Shown here piece by piece: positions 55,001-62,626 of a stretch of DNA of 64,000 bases. The position numbers and the translations under genes were made by a program. Source of the stretch: Ignavibacteria bacterium (GTDB taxonomy: Bacteria; Bacteroidota; Ignavibacteria; UBA10030); NCBI GenBank assembly GCA_016873805.1, contig VGVZ01000012.1:1-64000 (forward strand). The letters run 5' to 3'. The first letter of the stretch is position 1. Every line of letters begins with the position of its first letter. The notes under the pieces were generated by a model. That model had not been told where the DNA came from, searched no databases, and saw nothing but the letters and a program-made list of their open reading frames with translations.

Positions 55001-56051
55001 GGTTGCTCGAGATGAAGCTCGAGTTCGTCGGAAGCGAAACGTTTCCCGCTTCGACGCTCTGGATGATCTCGTCCTCATATCCTTTGTACCGAACCTTCAG
55101 CTGGTTCTCGTACTCAAACGTGCGCTCCGAATTCCAATCGGCATCAATCCTCAGCTTGTCCCCGATCTCCCCTTTGGTATTGACCTGCAACTCCATGTTG
55201 AAATCGGGCTCGTTCCGCACCTGGTCGAGCGGATTGCTGGTAATGACATCCGATTTCGTACTTCGGAACGCTCCCCGCACGTCGACCGAGCCGTTGATTT
55301 GGAGACGCACGATGCTGGGACCGAAAATGCTGAAGATAGGATTCTTCGGTACCGGAACTTCGATGTTGGTGACCTGTCCGAGGATGTCGCCAAGATCTCT
55401 CTTCTTTTCAGTTTCGACCTCATATTTGCGGGCCATCGTCTCCCAGTTCGAACGGATGGTCCGCTCGAGGCGAAGATGCGCGTACTCTTCCAGAGAGAGA
55501 TCAAGGGGAATCCGGATATCCTTACCTGTCACAGTGCTCCTGATCCGGTAGCGATACTCTGTGGAATCGAGAGTCTCCTTCTGCCGCAACTGAATCGGGA
55601 GCCCCGCATAGAGGGGGTGGTCGGTGAGTCGAATCATTCGAACCGAGAGGGGATCGGTTCGCACATGGTGGAACACACTGAGACGAGCTGTGGAATCCCG
55701 GGGGAGAGCTTGAATTGCCGCGAGAAGGCTATCCGTCACACTGACACGTGCAGTCGTGTCCATGCGGCCTGAACGCTGAAGAATCGCTCGTGCGCGCCGG
55801 GACATGACCTGCCCTGGAACCACCCGGTCGGTATCGGAAGGGGATCGCACGAATCCCCCCGGCTGGGTCTGCTGGAAGAAGAGATCCTTGGAGAACTCAG
55901 ACGGGTTCAAGCCCGGGTACTCTTCCATCCGAACTTCGCCCTGAGCGGCCTCGCCCCCGGAAAGGAAGAGGATGAACACCAGCATCACTGCCAGGATCCG
56001 AAATCTGTCCTGTGTTGGGGTCACCATGAATCGTTTGAGACGAATCGTCAT
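49098..56051 (-). CDS. sprA: T9SS outer-membrane translocon protein SprA
   Basis: The ~2,317-residue protein is SprA (Sov), the 36-strand barrel that moves folded cargo across the outer membrane in type IX secretion. It has a signal peptide (about FRILAVMLVFILFLSGGEAAQG), two SprA N-terminal-type regions (KNPIFSIFGPSIVRLQINGSVDVRGAF; later KKEGFELNVEYRAPG), long repeated strand-rich barrel sequence and a final RVAIQ. The start may be ATG 56051, ATG 56027 or GTG 56075; none has a good ribosome site. Adjacent porX and a distal cargo protein with a sorting domain show a working T9SS. Confidence 0.95.
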   Translation of the reverse strand: MTIRLKRFMVTPTQDRFRILAVMLVFILFLSGGEAAQGEVRMEEYPGLNPSEFSKDLFFQQTQPGGFVRSPSDTDRVVPGQVMSRRARAILQRSGRMDTTARVSVTDSLLAAIQALPRDSTARLSVFHHVRTDPLSVRMIRLTDHPLYAGLPIQLRQKETLDSTEYRYRIRSTVTGKDIRIPLDLSLEEYAHLRLERTIRSNWETMARKYEVETEKKRDLGDILGQVTNIEVPVPKNPIFSIFGPSIVRLQINGSVDVRGAFRSTKSDVITSNPLDQVRNEPDFNMELQVNTKGEIGDKLRIDADWNSERTFEYENQLKVRYKGYEDEIIQSVEAGNVSLPTNSSFISSNQALFGVKAGMQFGPLKLTTIASQKKGQIRELTVSGGGRPTPFEKRATDFSRDHFFVDLAYRNIYEKALKRIPFDVDSRMQIQDMEVWVTRTGIISDPNEREVVAFIEIDSVLKYQRNTAARRGQEFVSITGRVEVGTFVRLEPNTDYMYNEYLGYVSLNRSLQPDQVVAVAYTLPAPFGDVGNFGAKDTSKTAKLILKLIRPRNLDPSMRSAWNLMLKNIYPLGGRGLKKEGFELNVEYRAPGREPETTIMPDGINLMELFRIDRYREDGAAQPDGKFDYLSGITINENRGELIFPTLEPFGENIRHYFLERYKPTTPSDTARYIALADSFVFREVYDTTLNGAINSLKNNFFLKGNIVSSIASSYNIGFNVVEGSVEVIVDGDRKTPNVHYTVDYLSGQVMIKDQSLLVPGKNLQIKYEANDLFQLASKSLVGARGDLTLGKNSTLGFTFLNLNQETLSDKVRLGEEPVSNSILGFDAGMTIDAGFLTTALNWFPGIQTKEPSSIVLRGEAAYMLPDPNTRKSPIAQDQNKGIAYIDDFEGARKIIPLGVHYGMWRESSVPAYVLGLDAYVPPDRTVNLSDPIVRSLLLADTTKIEYKARTTWYNVLPSDVHPREIWPERDVRSGEDYVTVLNLRFRPRERGMYNTSLNLNQRLFASPQQAWGGVMRMLSSMTTNLIDENINFIEFWVRVDKTRPNAKLNINLGFLSEDVIPNGRLDTEDGLGGTLRTGLINNPAVQDVGLDGLNDDQERQRYSAFVAAYPQFSGDPSGDNYVAPRQIGSLNPDDYTGVNGPQNNFTTESGRYADTEDLNLNNVVDRLNSYFEYEISLDTMKQAFRQFVTGGGANRWYQIRIPINEYTRKIGDPTLTNIEAVRLWFTGADDEVLIRIAEFNLVGNQWESLIKNDSTFRVSVVNAEDNPTYNPPPGVDRPRDRTRPDQIIRGNEQSLALLIHDLKDGESRQAIKRFAIRPLDLFNYRSLKMFVHGDDRPGFRMMYADTSNYDVELFFRFGADSLNYYEYRAPIRSGWDPANEITIHFVDLTAIKLGRDSVGVLTARVPVPDGAPGASYQVRGEPTLTNVRYLVLGVENPPNKGKSSVTGEVWINEMRLTDVDDTKGWAYRFDTSIKFADVATITFGMTERDPYFHGLEERFGTRNLDRNWSLNAGLNFEKFLPESWAGTSIPLSYSHVEGVQDPRYLPGRDILVDEAVRRVEQVSRESGKNDAEAKAEGEAIREQAKTLSVTETIALPNIRFKVPIEYWLVTETINRMNFGFSHANSWRRNPTTERFNSWSWNFRLGYDLLLNPNNYVEPFAWAEELFILDGWSKTKLFFTPRNFNLTSTLTRGQTHEQVRNQTAPKPVARSFTMNRGFGFSWPFVDGGFLNLGTDYQLDIASSLVHLELDQLGEQRSFTDILGSMFGGERLIDFGIDQTYTQTVAINSRPVLPAVLKLDKFVTPTARYGVRYDWQNDLQAGDLGKSSAWSGNLAISVDINLNLIGNEIWSPKAPQPTRSPTDTAVVEASIPLSERIDQITRLLLKTPFFEFDRVNLTFSMTNSARHNGVIGRPGFSNMFGRIPFIQNSLPEYGPSLMYQLGLASDPHGDVIIKSKGSFPFVTGTTTQGRRAPLGNLTDIFSEKNRVNIRTSRPLWEGARVELSWNLGWSYNVNTSLATDSLGVPTPLNRIVNGDVERSFMTFPPILLFKMLKTSVEDVNKRYEELKQDIGDIRALDEKLAQAFEEGFEAIPIGAKILGKLFPRPNWSIRWDGLEKLPLLGSIAQRVSFDHTYNSTYKRRWKLTPGTGEVTESQQVVYGFAPLVGLTFTFHELGKGNLGASFRLSTTTSYDLTPAAQNIVEMNTTDISVSANYNRRGFEIPFFGLSLSNDLDMSFTYSYSQNSRRIYDMKRDFKKEGEPLEGFSRTTMEPRIRYILSSRVTASIYYKFTKFKPDEGGSRIPGSTINEGGLDVRVAIQ

Positions 56052-56468
56052 GCCAGTCAGCAAGAGATAGTTCACCCGATGGACATCATTGAGTTGTTCG
56101 TCGATACGGGGAAAATCTCTGGACCCTCATCCGAGGGTTCCTGGGTTGGATTGGAACAACCGGTAACGAAAGAGTCGATTCTGCTCCAATATTGAGGTGG
56201 ACCAGCAATTCGATGCGGTGTTGCGGAGTCACAACGGTCGACACTGAACCAAGAATCTCGAAAAAACATACCAAAAAGAGGATTGAATATCAAGAGGAGC
56301 CAATCCATCCGCACGTCCCTCCATGGAACGAGTGACGGAACATCGACGTTGGGATGATCCGTCTGGCAATTCGTGACAAATCCCGCAGGGAAATCAGCGT
56401 TTGCTCCCCGCAGAGGCGATCGTTCACGTGTTGAGAAGAGAAGACAATCTGAGTATATTGCTCCCACG
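56052..56468. other. divergent intergenic region between sprA and lptF
   Basis: About 415 bases with no convincing gene; the open frame on the minus strand at 56072-56575 is Arg- and Cys-rich and overlaps lptF, so I discount it. The right end holds the lptF promoter at 56431-56459. I find no obvious sprA promoter by eye. Confidence 0.55.
56431..56459 (+). promoter_or_regulatory. lptF-lptG promoter
   Basis: TTGAGA (56431-56436), a 17-base spacer and TATATT (56454-56459). The predicted start falls near 56466, only about three bases before the lptF ATG at 56469, which has no Shine-Dalgarno site. The transcript may therefore be leaderless. Confidence 0.55.
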
Positions 56469-57845
56469 ATGCGAATCATCTGGAAACATATCCTTCGTGC
56501 ACACCTCGCCCCGTTTCTCTTTTCCCTGTGCGTTCTCATGGCGATCTTCATTCTCCAGTTCATCATGAAATTCATGGATCAGCTTGTCGGAAAAGGATTG
56601 AGCGCCGGAGTGATCGTGGAAGTGATCGTGCTCAATCTGTCATGGATGGTCGTGCTGGCCGTTCCGATGTCGGTTCTGGTCGCCACTCTCATGGCGTTCG
56701 GCGGGATGTCGTCGTCGAATGAGATCACGGCGATGCGAGCCGGAGGCCTCAGTCTTTATCGAATGATCGCGCCGGTCTTCATCGTTTCGCTTCTGATTTG
56801 TTTCCTCCTTATTCGTTTCAACAACGATGTGCTGCCGGATGCGAATCACAAGGCGAAGGTCCTCTCGAGCGACATCTACCGGAAGAAACCGACGCTCTCG
56901 ATTATTCCGGGGTTGTTTTCTCAGGATATTGGCGGATACACCATTCTCGTCCGGCGGACGTTTGAACACTCCAACGATTTGGAGGGGGTGACGATTTTCG
57001 ACCACACGAAGCCGGACGTTGCGTCGACCGTGACGGCGAATCGGGGAACCATCTCTTTTTCTCCCGACTACCGAAAGTTGATTATGGATCTCTATGGCGG
57101 AGAGATTCACGAGACCAACATTCAGACGCAGAAGAGCTATCGGACGATTCGGTTTACGAAACATCGCATTGCCATGAATGCCGATGGATTCGATTTTCAG
57201 CGGTCGCAGGAGAGTGCGTTTTCCCGAGGCGACCGAGAGTTGAGCGCGCAGGATATGCGTGAACGTGTCGACAGCATCATCACGCTGGAGGTTGCTGCGC
57301 GCAAACGGATCTCCACCATTGTGGGGAGGGATCTGGATGGGCTCCGATCCCCGAACATTCTGGGGAGCCCCCTTGTGGGGAAACCGGATGAAGCCGGAGG
57401 ATCGGCTCTAAGCCGGATCATGGGACTTCGCAACACGCTTTCCACCGAGCACTACCGCCTGGAAGAGATGTCTCGCAAACGGAGGGAGTACCTTGTGGAG
57501 ATTTACAAGAAGTACGCCATCCCCGTCGCCTGCATTGTCTTCGTCCTGATCGGCGCGCCGCTCGGCATCATGGCGCGACGCGGAACGTTCGGAGTCGCCG
57601 CCAGCCTCAGTCTCGGATTCTTCCTGCTGTACTGGGCATCCTTGATCGGGGGGGAAAAACTCGCGGACCGCGGGCTCATAGAACCATGGCTCGGGATGTG
57701 GATGGCGAATATCATTCTTGGCGGACTCGGCCTTTATCTGACCTTCATTTCCGCCCGCGAGAACATCACAATCGATTGGACGCGTCTCAAGCAGCTGATT
57801 CCCCGGTACTGGAGATACGACACCGAATCCCCTGAACACCAATGA
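56469..57845 (+). CDS. lptF: LPS export permease LptF
   Basis: The 458-residue protein is a LptF/LptG-family (YjgP/YjgQ) permease. It has paired N-terminal helices (MRIIWKHILRAHLAPFLFSLCVLMAIFILQF, VVLAVPMSVLVATLMAFGGMSSSNEITAMRAGGLSLYRM), a periplasmic jellyroll domain and C-terminal helices with KKYAIPVACIVFVLIGAPLGIMARRG. The loop is about 90 residues longer than E. coli LptF. ATG 56469 is chosen by the conserved start; an upstream frame to 56373 runs through the promoter. It overlaps lptG by four bases (ATGA). Confidence 0.92.
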   Translation: MRIIWKHILRAHLAPFLFSLCVLMAIFILQFIMKFMDQLVGKGLSAGVIVEVIVLNLSWMVVLAVPMSVLVATLMAFGGMSSSNEITAMRAGGLSLYRMIAPVFIVSLLICFLLIRFNNDVLPDANHKAKVLSSDIYRKKPTLSIIPGLFSQDIGGYTILVRRTFEHSNDLEGVTIFDHTKPDVASTVTANRGTISFSPDYRKLIMDLYGGEIHETNIQTQKSYRTIRFTKHRIAMNADGFDFQRSQESAFSRGDRELSAQDMRERVDSIITLEVAARKRISTIVGRDLDGLRSPNILGSPLVGKPDEAGGSALSRIMGLRNTLSTEHYRLEEMSRKRREYLVEIYKKYAIPVACIVFVLIGAPLGIMARRGTFGVAASLSLGFFLLYWASLIGGEKLADRGLIEPWLGMWMANIILGGLGLYLTFISARENITIDWTRLKQLIPRYWRYDTESPEHQ

Positions 57846-58945
57846 CGATTCTCGACCGATATATCGTCCGGCAATTCGTTACCAGCTTCCTCTTCGGCTT
57901 GATCGCATTCGTCCTCATCTTCCTCGTAATCGATATGATGGAGAAGCTCGGCGATTTTCTTGACACGAATGCGGAGACGTTGACCATCGTTCAGTACTAC
58001 CTCGCGTTTTCACCGGAAATCATCAAGCTGATGACTCCCGTGGCGATGCTGCTGGCTGCGTTGTTCGTCACGGGCCGGCTTGTCAGTCAGAATGAGCTCG
58101 CCGCCATGAAGTCGTCCGGCGTCTCACTCTACCGCATCATGATTCCTTTTCTGGCTGTTGCCTTGATCGTGAGTTTCGTCTCGATCTATTTCAACGGCTG
58201 GATCGTCCCTTACGCCAATCAAACGAAGTTCGACATTGAGCGGGCCCATCTGCGGCGCTCGATCTCCTCCTCAAGTCGATACGACATTTTCTTCCAGGAG
58301 GGACGGACGCGTCTCGTGTCGATCGGATTCTACGACAGCAACAGCCGACTGGCGTCGCGCGTGAGCATTCAGGAATTCTCAGACACCAATCTGACCGTGA
58401 TGACTCGCCGCTACGATGCGGGCATGATGCAATGGGGAGAGGAACGAGGCGAAGACAGCGTCAGAACCGGATGGATCCTGCTCAATGGGACTTATCGCGA
58501 ATTCCGGGATGGAGGATCCTCGCTTGAGTTTTTCGATCACCAAGCAGTTGGACGGCTGGCACTGACACCGACAGACATCGAGAAGAAGCAACGTAAACCT
58601 GATGAGCTCGACTACGGAGAATTGAAGGAATTCATTGCCAATCAGGCAAATGCAGGACAGGAAATCTCCCGGTGGCTCGTCGACTACCACGCGAAGATCG
58701 CATTCCCCTTTGCGAGTCTCATTGTGGTCCTATTCGGCGTCCCTTTTGCTGCGGCCAAGCCCCGCGGCGGCGTTGCGTTGGAATTCGGTGTTTCCGTCGC
58801 CGTCACGTTCATCTACCTCGCCTTCATGAAGACGAGCCAGGTTTTCGGATACAACGGAGACCTGAATCCCCTCCTCACTGCGTGGCTTGCGAACATCCTG
58901 TTCCTCGCCGCCGGCATCGTGAATCTGATGCGCGTACAGAAGTAG
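57842..58945 (+). CDS. lptG: LPS export permease LptG
   Basis: The 367-residue protein is the second permease of the LPS extractor. It begins MTILDRYIVRQFVTSFLFGLIAFVLIFLVIDMMEKLGDFLD and continues LAFSPEIIKLMTPVAMLLAALFVTGRLVSQNELAAMKSSGVSLYRIM, then a jellyroll and C-terminal helices with HAKIAFPFASLIVVLFGVPFAAAKPRGG. The four-base overlap with lptF ensures equal production of the heterodimer, which pairs with LptB encoded near 17.3 kb. Confidence 0.92.
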   Translation: MTILDRYIVRQFVTSFLFGLIAFVLIFLVIDMMEKLGDFLDTNAETLTIVQYYLAFSPEIIKLMTPVAMLLAALFVTGRLVSQNELAAMKSSGVSLYRIMIPFLAVALIVSFVSIYFNGWIVPYANQTKFDIERAHLRRSISSSSRYDIFFQEGRTRLVSIGFYDSNSRLASRVSIQEFSDTNLTVMTRRYDAGMMQWGEERGEDSVRTGWILLNGTYREFRDGGSSLEFFDHQAVGRLALTPTDIEKKQRKPDELDYGELKEFIANQANAGQEISRWLVDYHAKIAFPFASLIVVLFGVPFAAAKPRGGVALEFGVSVAVTFIYLAFMKTSQVFGYNGDLNPLLTAWLANILFLAAGIVNLMRVQK

Positions 58946-58982
58946 GTGCGTTCGACCTCCCGCGCACCGAATTTGATCCCCG

Positions 58983-59846
58983 CTACAAGAACGTGTAGCT
59001 GATGCCCACTGCAATCGTCTGCTTCATCTGGGTATGCAGACTAACATTGGGTTCGTGTACAAGTTGGACGTTGACGTTCACGGTGATGTATTTGTTGACT
59101 TTGGCCGAGATCGTGTTGTCGCTGCGAACAACGACCTTCTGCATCTCGCGGAACGGGCTGAACAACTCCAGCTTTACCGAGAGGAGCATGTTCTCCATGA
59201 ATGGCCACCGCACCTCCGAAACCGCTTCCACGCCCCCCTCGATTCGAGTGCGCTCCACCTCGGGAGTCGACGGATTGTCCGCATATTGATTGAACTGGGA
59301 GGTGATGATCTCACGCAGTCCTCCGCCGGTCCTCAGCTTCACTTCCGGTATGGGCTCGATACTCACCCCCGCGGACTGCGTCAGATAGGCCGGGTCGAAG
59401 AACTTCGAGACTGCCGTGCGGGAACCATCCTTGCCATATCGGAATCCCATTGCAAACTGTGATTTCAACGTCACCGCCAAATACGGTTTCACAAATCCCT
59501 TAGGATTGACGTTCACCATACTTTCGAAATCGATCCGGTCATCCGTTTTGCGGAGTCCCTGAGTGCCAAGTCGTGTCTGACCGAAGGCCAGCTTGTATGA
59601 GGTTGTCCAGCGTGAAGCCGATCCGGTGTGCACAGATTTTCCATCTGTTGAGAGCGTCCACGAGAGGGCGTTCTCCCCTGCCTGAGCCCAATCCTTGTAC
59701 GAAACCTGAGTGATGGTCGCGACGCCGACCAGGCTATGTTTCCACGGAGATTCCGATGTTTTTGCAGAATCCTTGGAAGGGATCTCCTGACCGGATGCAG
59801 ATGCCGTTACGAGCAAAGCTATGGAAACTCCAATGAGCCTGCGCAT
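58983..59846 (-). CDS. DUF3078-type outer-membrane protein
   Basis: The 287-residue protein has a signal peptide ending SASGQ and barrel-like alternating strands. The opening SLVGVATITQVSYKDWAQAGENALSWTLSTDG fits the DUF3078 pattern of Bacteroidota, in which W-x-x-GG-x-NS-x-S is typical, and it ends in a strand with a terminal aromatic motif (VGISYTFL). Function is unknown; a small porin or structural barrel is likely. It converges on lptG with a 37-base gap. Confidence 0.8.
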   Translation of the reverse strand: MRRLIGVSIALLVTASASGQEIPSKDSAKTSESPWKHSLVGVATITQVSYKDWAQAGENALSWTLSTDGKSVHTGSASRWTTSYKLAFGQTRLGTQGLRKTDDRIDFESMVNVNPKGFVKPYLAVTLKSQFAMGFRYGKDGSRTAVSKFFDPAYLTQSAGVSIEPIPEVKLRTGGGLREIITSQFNQYADNPSTPEVERTRIEGGVEAVSEVRWPFMENMLLSVKLELFSPFREMQKVVVRSDNTISAKVNKYITVNVNVQLVHEPNVSLHTQMKQTIAVGISYTFL

Positions 59847-59962
59847 GTTTAATCTCCTACTGGTGGTTCACGGTGGCGATCGTCGGCACAGTGTATCAAA
59901 ACGTGCGAAATGTACGAATCATCGTCGCCGATGTAAAGAACATCCTCTCCGTGAATTCTCCT

Positions 59963-59990
59963 TTGTTGTGAAACCCACAATACATATATT
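59963..59990 (+). promoter_or_regulatory. possible promoter for the DAK2-DegV gene
   Basis: TTGTTG (59963-59968), 16-base spacer, TATATT (59985-59990); predicted start about 70 bases before the ATG at 60066. TTGTG (59966-59970) and CACAA (59976-59980) form a short inverted repeat in the spacer. Moderate match only. Confidence 0.35.
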
Positions 59991-60065
59991 GGCCTTCACT
60001 ATTCGTCCGGTCCGCCGAAATCATCGACGACCACCTTCACGGATTCCGGACGGAGTGAGAACCGC

Positions 60066-61841
60066 ATGAAGATCAAGTATCTCGACAGTCTCCGGCTCTA
60101 CCGCGCGTTTCTGGCAGGAGGAACCGCGGTCGTCAGAAACCAGGAACACCTGAACAAGATCAACGTGTTCCCTGTCCCCGACTCCGACACCGGAACGAAC
60201 CTCGCGGCCACCGTTCGCTCCATCATGGATGATTCCCGCGTGTACCCCTCATTCAAACAGACCTTTGGATCGATCGCAGACGCGGCATTGATGGGGGCGC
60301 GGGGAAACTCCGGAATCATCTTCGCCCAGTTTCTGTACGGCATGAGCCAGGAGCTCGGGAATGAACGCCGGATCTCGCCTCACTCCTTCGCCGAGGCAGC
60401 CAAGCGAGCGGTCGCCTACGTCTACACCTCCCTCGTGAAACCGGTCGAGGGGACGATCCTCACGGTGATTCACGACTGGGCGCACGCCATTGCCGAGGAG
60501 AGTCGCAGGACGAATGACTTCTTCCACATTTTTGTGGACGGCGTTCGCCACGCGCAACGATCGCTCAGCGAGACGCCGAAGAAACTCCGAGTGCTCGCCG
60601 AGGCGGGCGTGGTCGACGCCGGAGGACAGGGATTTGTCGATTTTCTCGAAGGCATCAGGAATCTCATTGTCCAGGGTTTCATCGTTGCCCCCGGATCGCG
60701 AGAAGCCTCACACCATAACCAGATCGACGATCCATTGCCGCACGAGGTCGATCTCATGTTCCAGTACTGTACAGAAGCGATGCTGAGCGAGTTGACAATC
60801 GATCTCCCCACATTACGGGATCACGCCGTCCCCTTCGGCGATTCGATTGTCGTTGCGGGATCGTCCCGCAAGATGCGGCTGCACATCCATACCAACGCTC
60901 CGTCGGAGCTCTTTTTCAAGCTCAAAGATGTCGGGACAATCAGCCAGATCAAAGTGACCGATATGCGGCATCAGTACAACGTCGCACATCACCGACGTTT
61001 CCCGATTGCGCTTGTCACCGATTCGACGTGCGATCTCCCGCAGGCGATTCTCGAACAATACCAGATCCATGTTATCCCCTTTCCCCTTTCGTTCGGCGAC
61101 ACGATGTTCCTCGATCGGGTGACCATCAATCCAAAGCAGTTTTATCATCTGCTCAGAACGCATCCGATCCATCCCAAAACCGCTCAGCCACCGGTACGGG
61201 AGGTGCAATCGCTCTTTTCATTCCTTGCGTCGCACTACGAAAGCATCATCGCGATTCATATCTCGGACAAACTGACCGGCATCTTCAACATGTCCACACA
61301 GGTCGGCCTCTCCCTGAACAAACGATCCGATGTGATCAATTCACGGAGTATCTCGGCGGGTCTTGGCCTCACTGTCTATCGTGCGGCTCTGGCAATCGAG
61401 CAGGGAACGTCTCATGATGACGTTCTCCGACTCGTGGCTGAGTGGACGAGAAAGTCGTTTCTGTATGCCGACATCCGGACCCTCAAGTATCTTGTCCGGG
61501 GGGGCCGAATCAGCGCGGCGAAGGGGGTTGTGGCAAGACTCTTCAATCTCCGTCCCCTGATTTCGGTCGATGCCGAAGGCAAGGGAGCTATTCTCGGCAA
61601 GTCAATTACCGACGACGGCAACGTGAAGAAGCTGCTCGCTCTCGTCGAAAAAGCTGCGGCAAATAACCCGGTATGGAACTACGCGGTCGTTCACGCGGAC
61701 GCTTCAGACCGTGCTCAGATGTATGCCGAAGAAGTCCAGGCGCTGGTCAGAAAACCCCCGCTGTATATCGAAGACATCTCTCCCGTTATCGGCGCGCACA
61801 ACGGGCTCGGTTGTGTTGGCGTTGCGCTTATGCTGGAATAG
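60066..61841 (+). CDS. DAK2-DegV fusion, single-chain fatty-acid-kinase-like protein
   Basis: The 591-residue protein joins what are normally two proteins. Residues 1-205 form a DAK2/DhaL nucleotide domain with the Mg-binding motif NVFPVPDSDTGTN (33-45; usual form PDGDTGTN). Residues ~225-305 match the FakA middle domain, with H273 and H275 in RLHIHTN, equivalent to essential histidines of FakA. From 312 a DegV (FakB) lipid-binding domain follows: LVTDSTCDLPQAI, AIHISDKLTGIFNMSTQVG, YLVRGGRISAAKGVVARLFNLRPLISV. FakA's own C-terminal domain is replaced by DegV. The likely role is phosphorylating exogenous fatty acids for membrane lipids. Confidence 0.88.
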   Translation: MKIKYLDSLRLYRAFLAGGTAVVRNQEHLNKINVFPVPDSDTGTNLAATVRSIMDDSRVYPSFKQTFGSIADAALMGARGNSGIIFAQFLYGMSQELGNERRISPHSFAEAAKRAVAYVYTSLVKPVEGTILTVIHDWAHAIAEESRRTNDFFHIFVDGVRHAQRSLSETPKKLRVLAEAGVVDAGGQGFVDFLEGIRNLIVQGFIVAPGSREASHHNQIDDPLPHEVDLMFQYCTEAMLSELTIDLPTLRDHAVPFGDSIVVAGSSRKMRLHIHTNAPSELFFKLKDVGTISQIKVTDMRHQYNVAHHRRFPIALVTDSTCDLPQAILEQYQIHVIPFPLSFGDTMFLDRVTINPKQFYHLLRTHPIHPKTAQPPVREVQSLFSFLASHYESIIAIHISDKLTGIFNMSTQVGLSLNKRSDVINSRSISAGLGLTVYRAALAIEQGTSHDDVLRLVAEWTRKSFLYADIRTLKYLVRGGRISAAKGVVARLFNLRPLISVDAEGKGAILGKSITDDGNVKKLLALVEKAAANNPVWNYAVVHADASDRAQMYAEEVQALVRKPPLYIEDISPVIGAHNGLGCVGVALMLE

Positions 61842-61843
61842 AC

Positions 61844-62626
61844 ATGCTCCCCGATGTCGCCACCACATACGCATCCTCCACCCTCGTCGTCTTCGTCTAT
61901 ATGCTCACGGTGTTTGCCATTGCGATCGTGAGACGTGATAATTCCATCGTGGATGTTGCCTGGGGTCCGGGGTTTGCTCTTATTGCCGCGACAACGTTCC
62001 TTCTGCACTCCGTCTCCCACTCCAGAATGGTTTTGCTTGTGGTTCTTGTTGCTCTCTGGGGAACAAGGCTTGCCGCACATATTTTTTTCCGTAACAAGGG
62101 GAAGGGAGAAGATTTTCGATATGCGGCCTGGAGACGCAGCTGGGGGAGGATGTTCTACGTCAGGAGCTTCTTCTTCATTTACATGCTGCAGGGATTTTTG
62201 ATGCTGATCATCGGTTACCCGATCGTGCTCGTGGGATCGATCGATCAGCCGGCGTTGAACTTCGTTGACTGGATCGGCGCCGGAGTGTGGTTTCTCGGTT
62301 TTGGCTTTGAAGCAGATGGGGACTACCAGCTGTTGCTATTCAAGAAGAATGAGGCAAACCGTGGGAAGGTGCTGCGGAGCGGCTTGTGGAAGTACACTCG
62401 CCATCCCAACTACTTCGGCGAAGCTGTGCTATGGTGGGGACTGTTTCTGATTGCGTCTTCCTCACCGCACGGATGGACTGCAATCATCAGCCCGCTCGTA
62501 ATCACATTTCTTTTGCTACGGATATCCGGCGTGACGATGTTGGAGAAGAAGTATTCGGACAATCCGGAGTATGAAGAATACAAGAGAACCACGAATGCGT
62601 TCTTCCCCTGGTTTCCGAGGAGGTAG
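61844..62626 (+). CDS. DUF1295 / steroid 5-alpha-reductase-like membrane protein
   Basis: The 260-residue protein has about six membrane helices and the DUF1295 signature: NSIVDVAWGPGF, WGTRLAAHIFFRNKGKGEDFRYAAWRRSWG, LLLFKKNEANRGKVLRSGLWKYTRHPNYFGEAVLWWGLFL. The GLWKYTRHPNYFGE block is the conserved NADPH/SAM-site-like motif shared with isoprenylcysteine methyltransferases and 5-alpha-reductases. Start at ATG 61844, two bases after the DAK2-DegV stop, so both may be one operon with a lipid theme. Substrate unknown. Confidence 0.88.
   Translation: MLPDVATTYASSTLVVFVYMLTVFAIAIVRRDNSIVDVAWGPGFALIAATTFLLHSVSHSRMVLLVVLVALWGTRLAAHIFFRNKGKGEDFRYAAWRRSWGRMFYVRSFFFIYMLQGFLMLIIGYPIVLVGSIDQPALNFVDWIGAGVWFLGFGFEADGDYQLLLFKKNEANRGKVLRSGLWKYTRHPNYFGEAVLWWGLFLIASSSPHGWTAIISPLVITFLLLRISGVTMLEKKYSDNPEYEEYKRTTNAFFPWFPRR

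Noticed and set aside
52788-55772. 994-codon open frame antisense to sprA
   Set aside because: Exact shadow of the sprA reading frame in high-GC sequence; low-complexity His/Arg/Asp composition and no domain.
56072-56575. 167-codon leftward frame between sprA and lptF
   Set aside because: Overlaps the lptF coding start and promoter, rich in Arg and Cys, no motif.
58946-58982. GGTGCG/CGCACC hairpin between lptG and the DUF3078 gene
   Set aside because: Six pairs only and no T-run on either strand.
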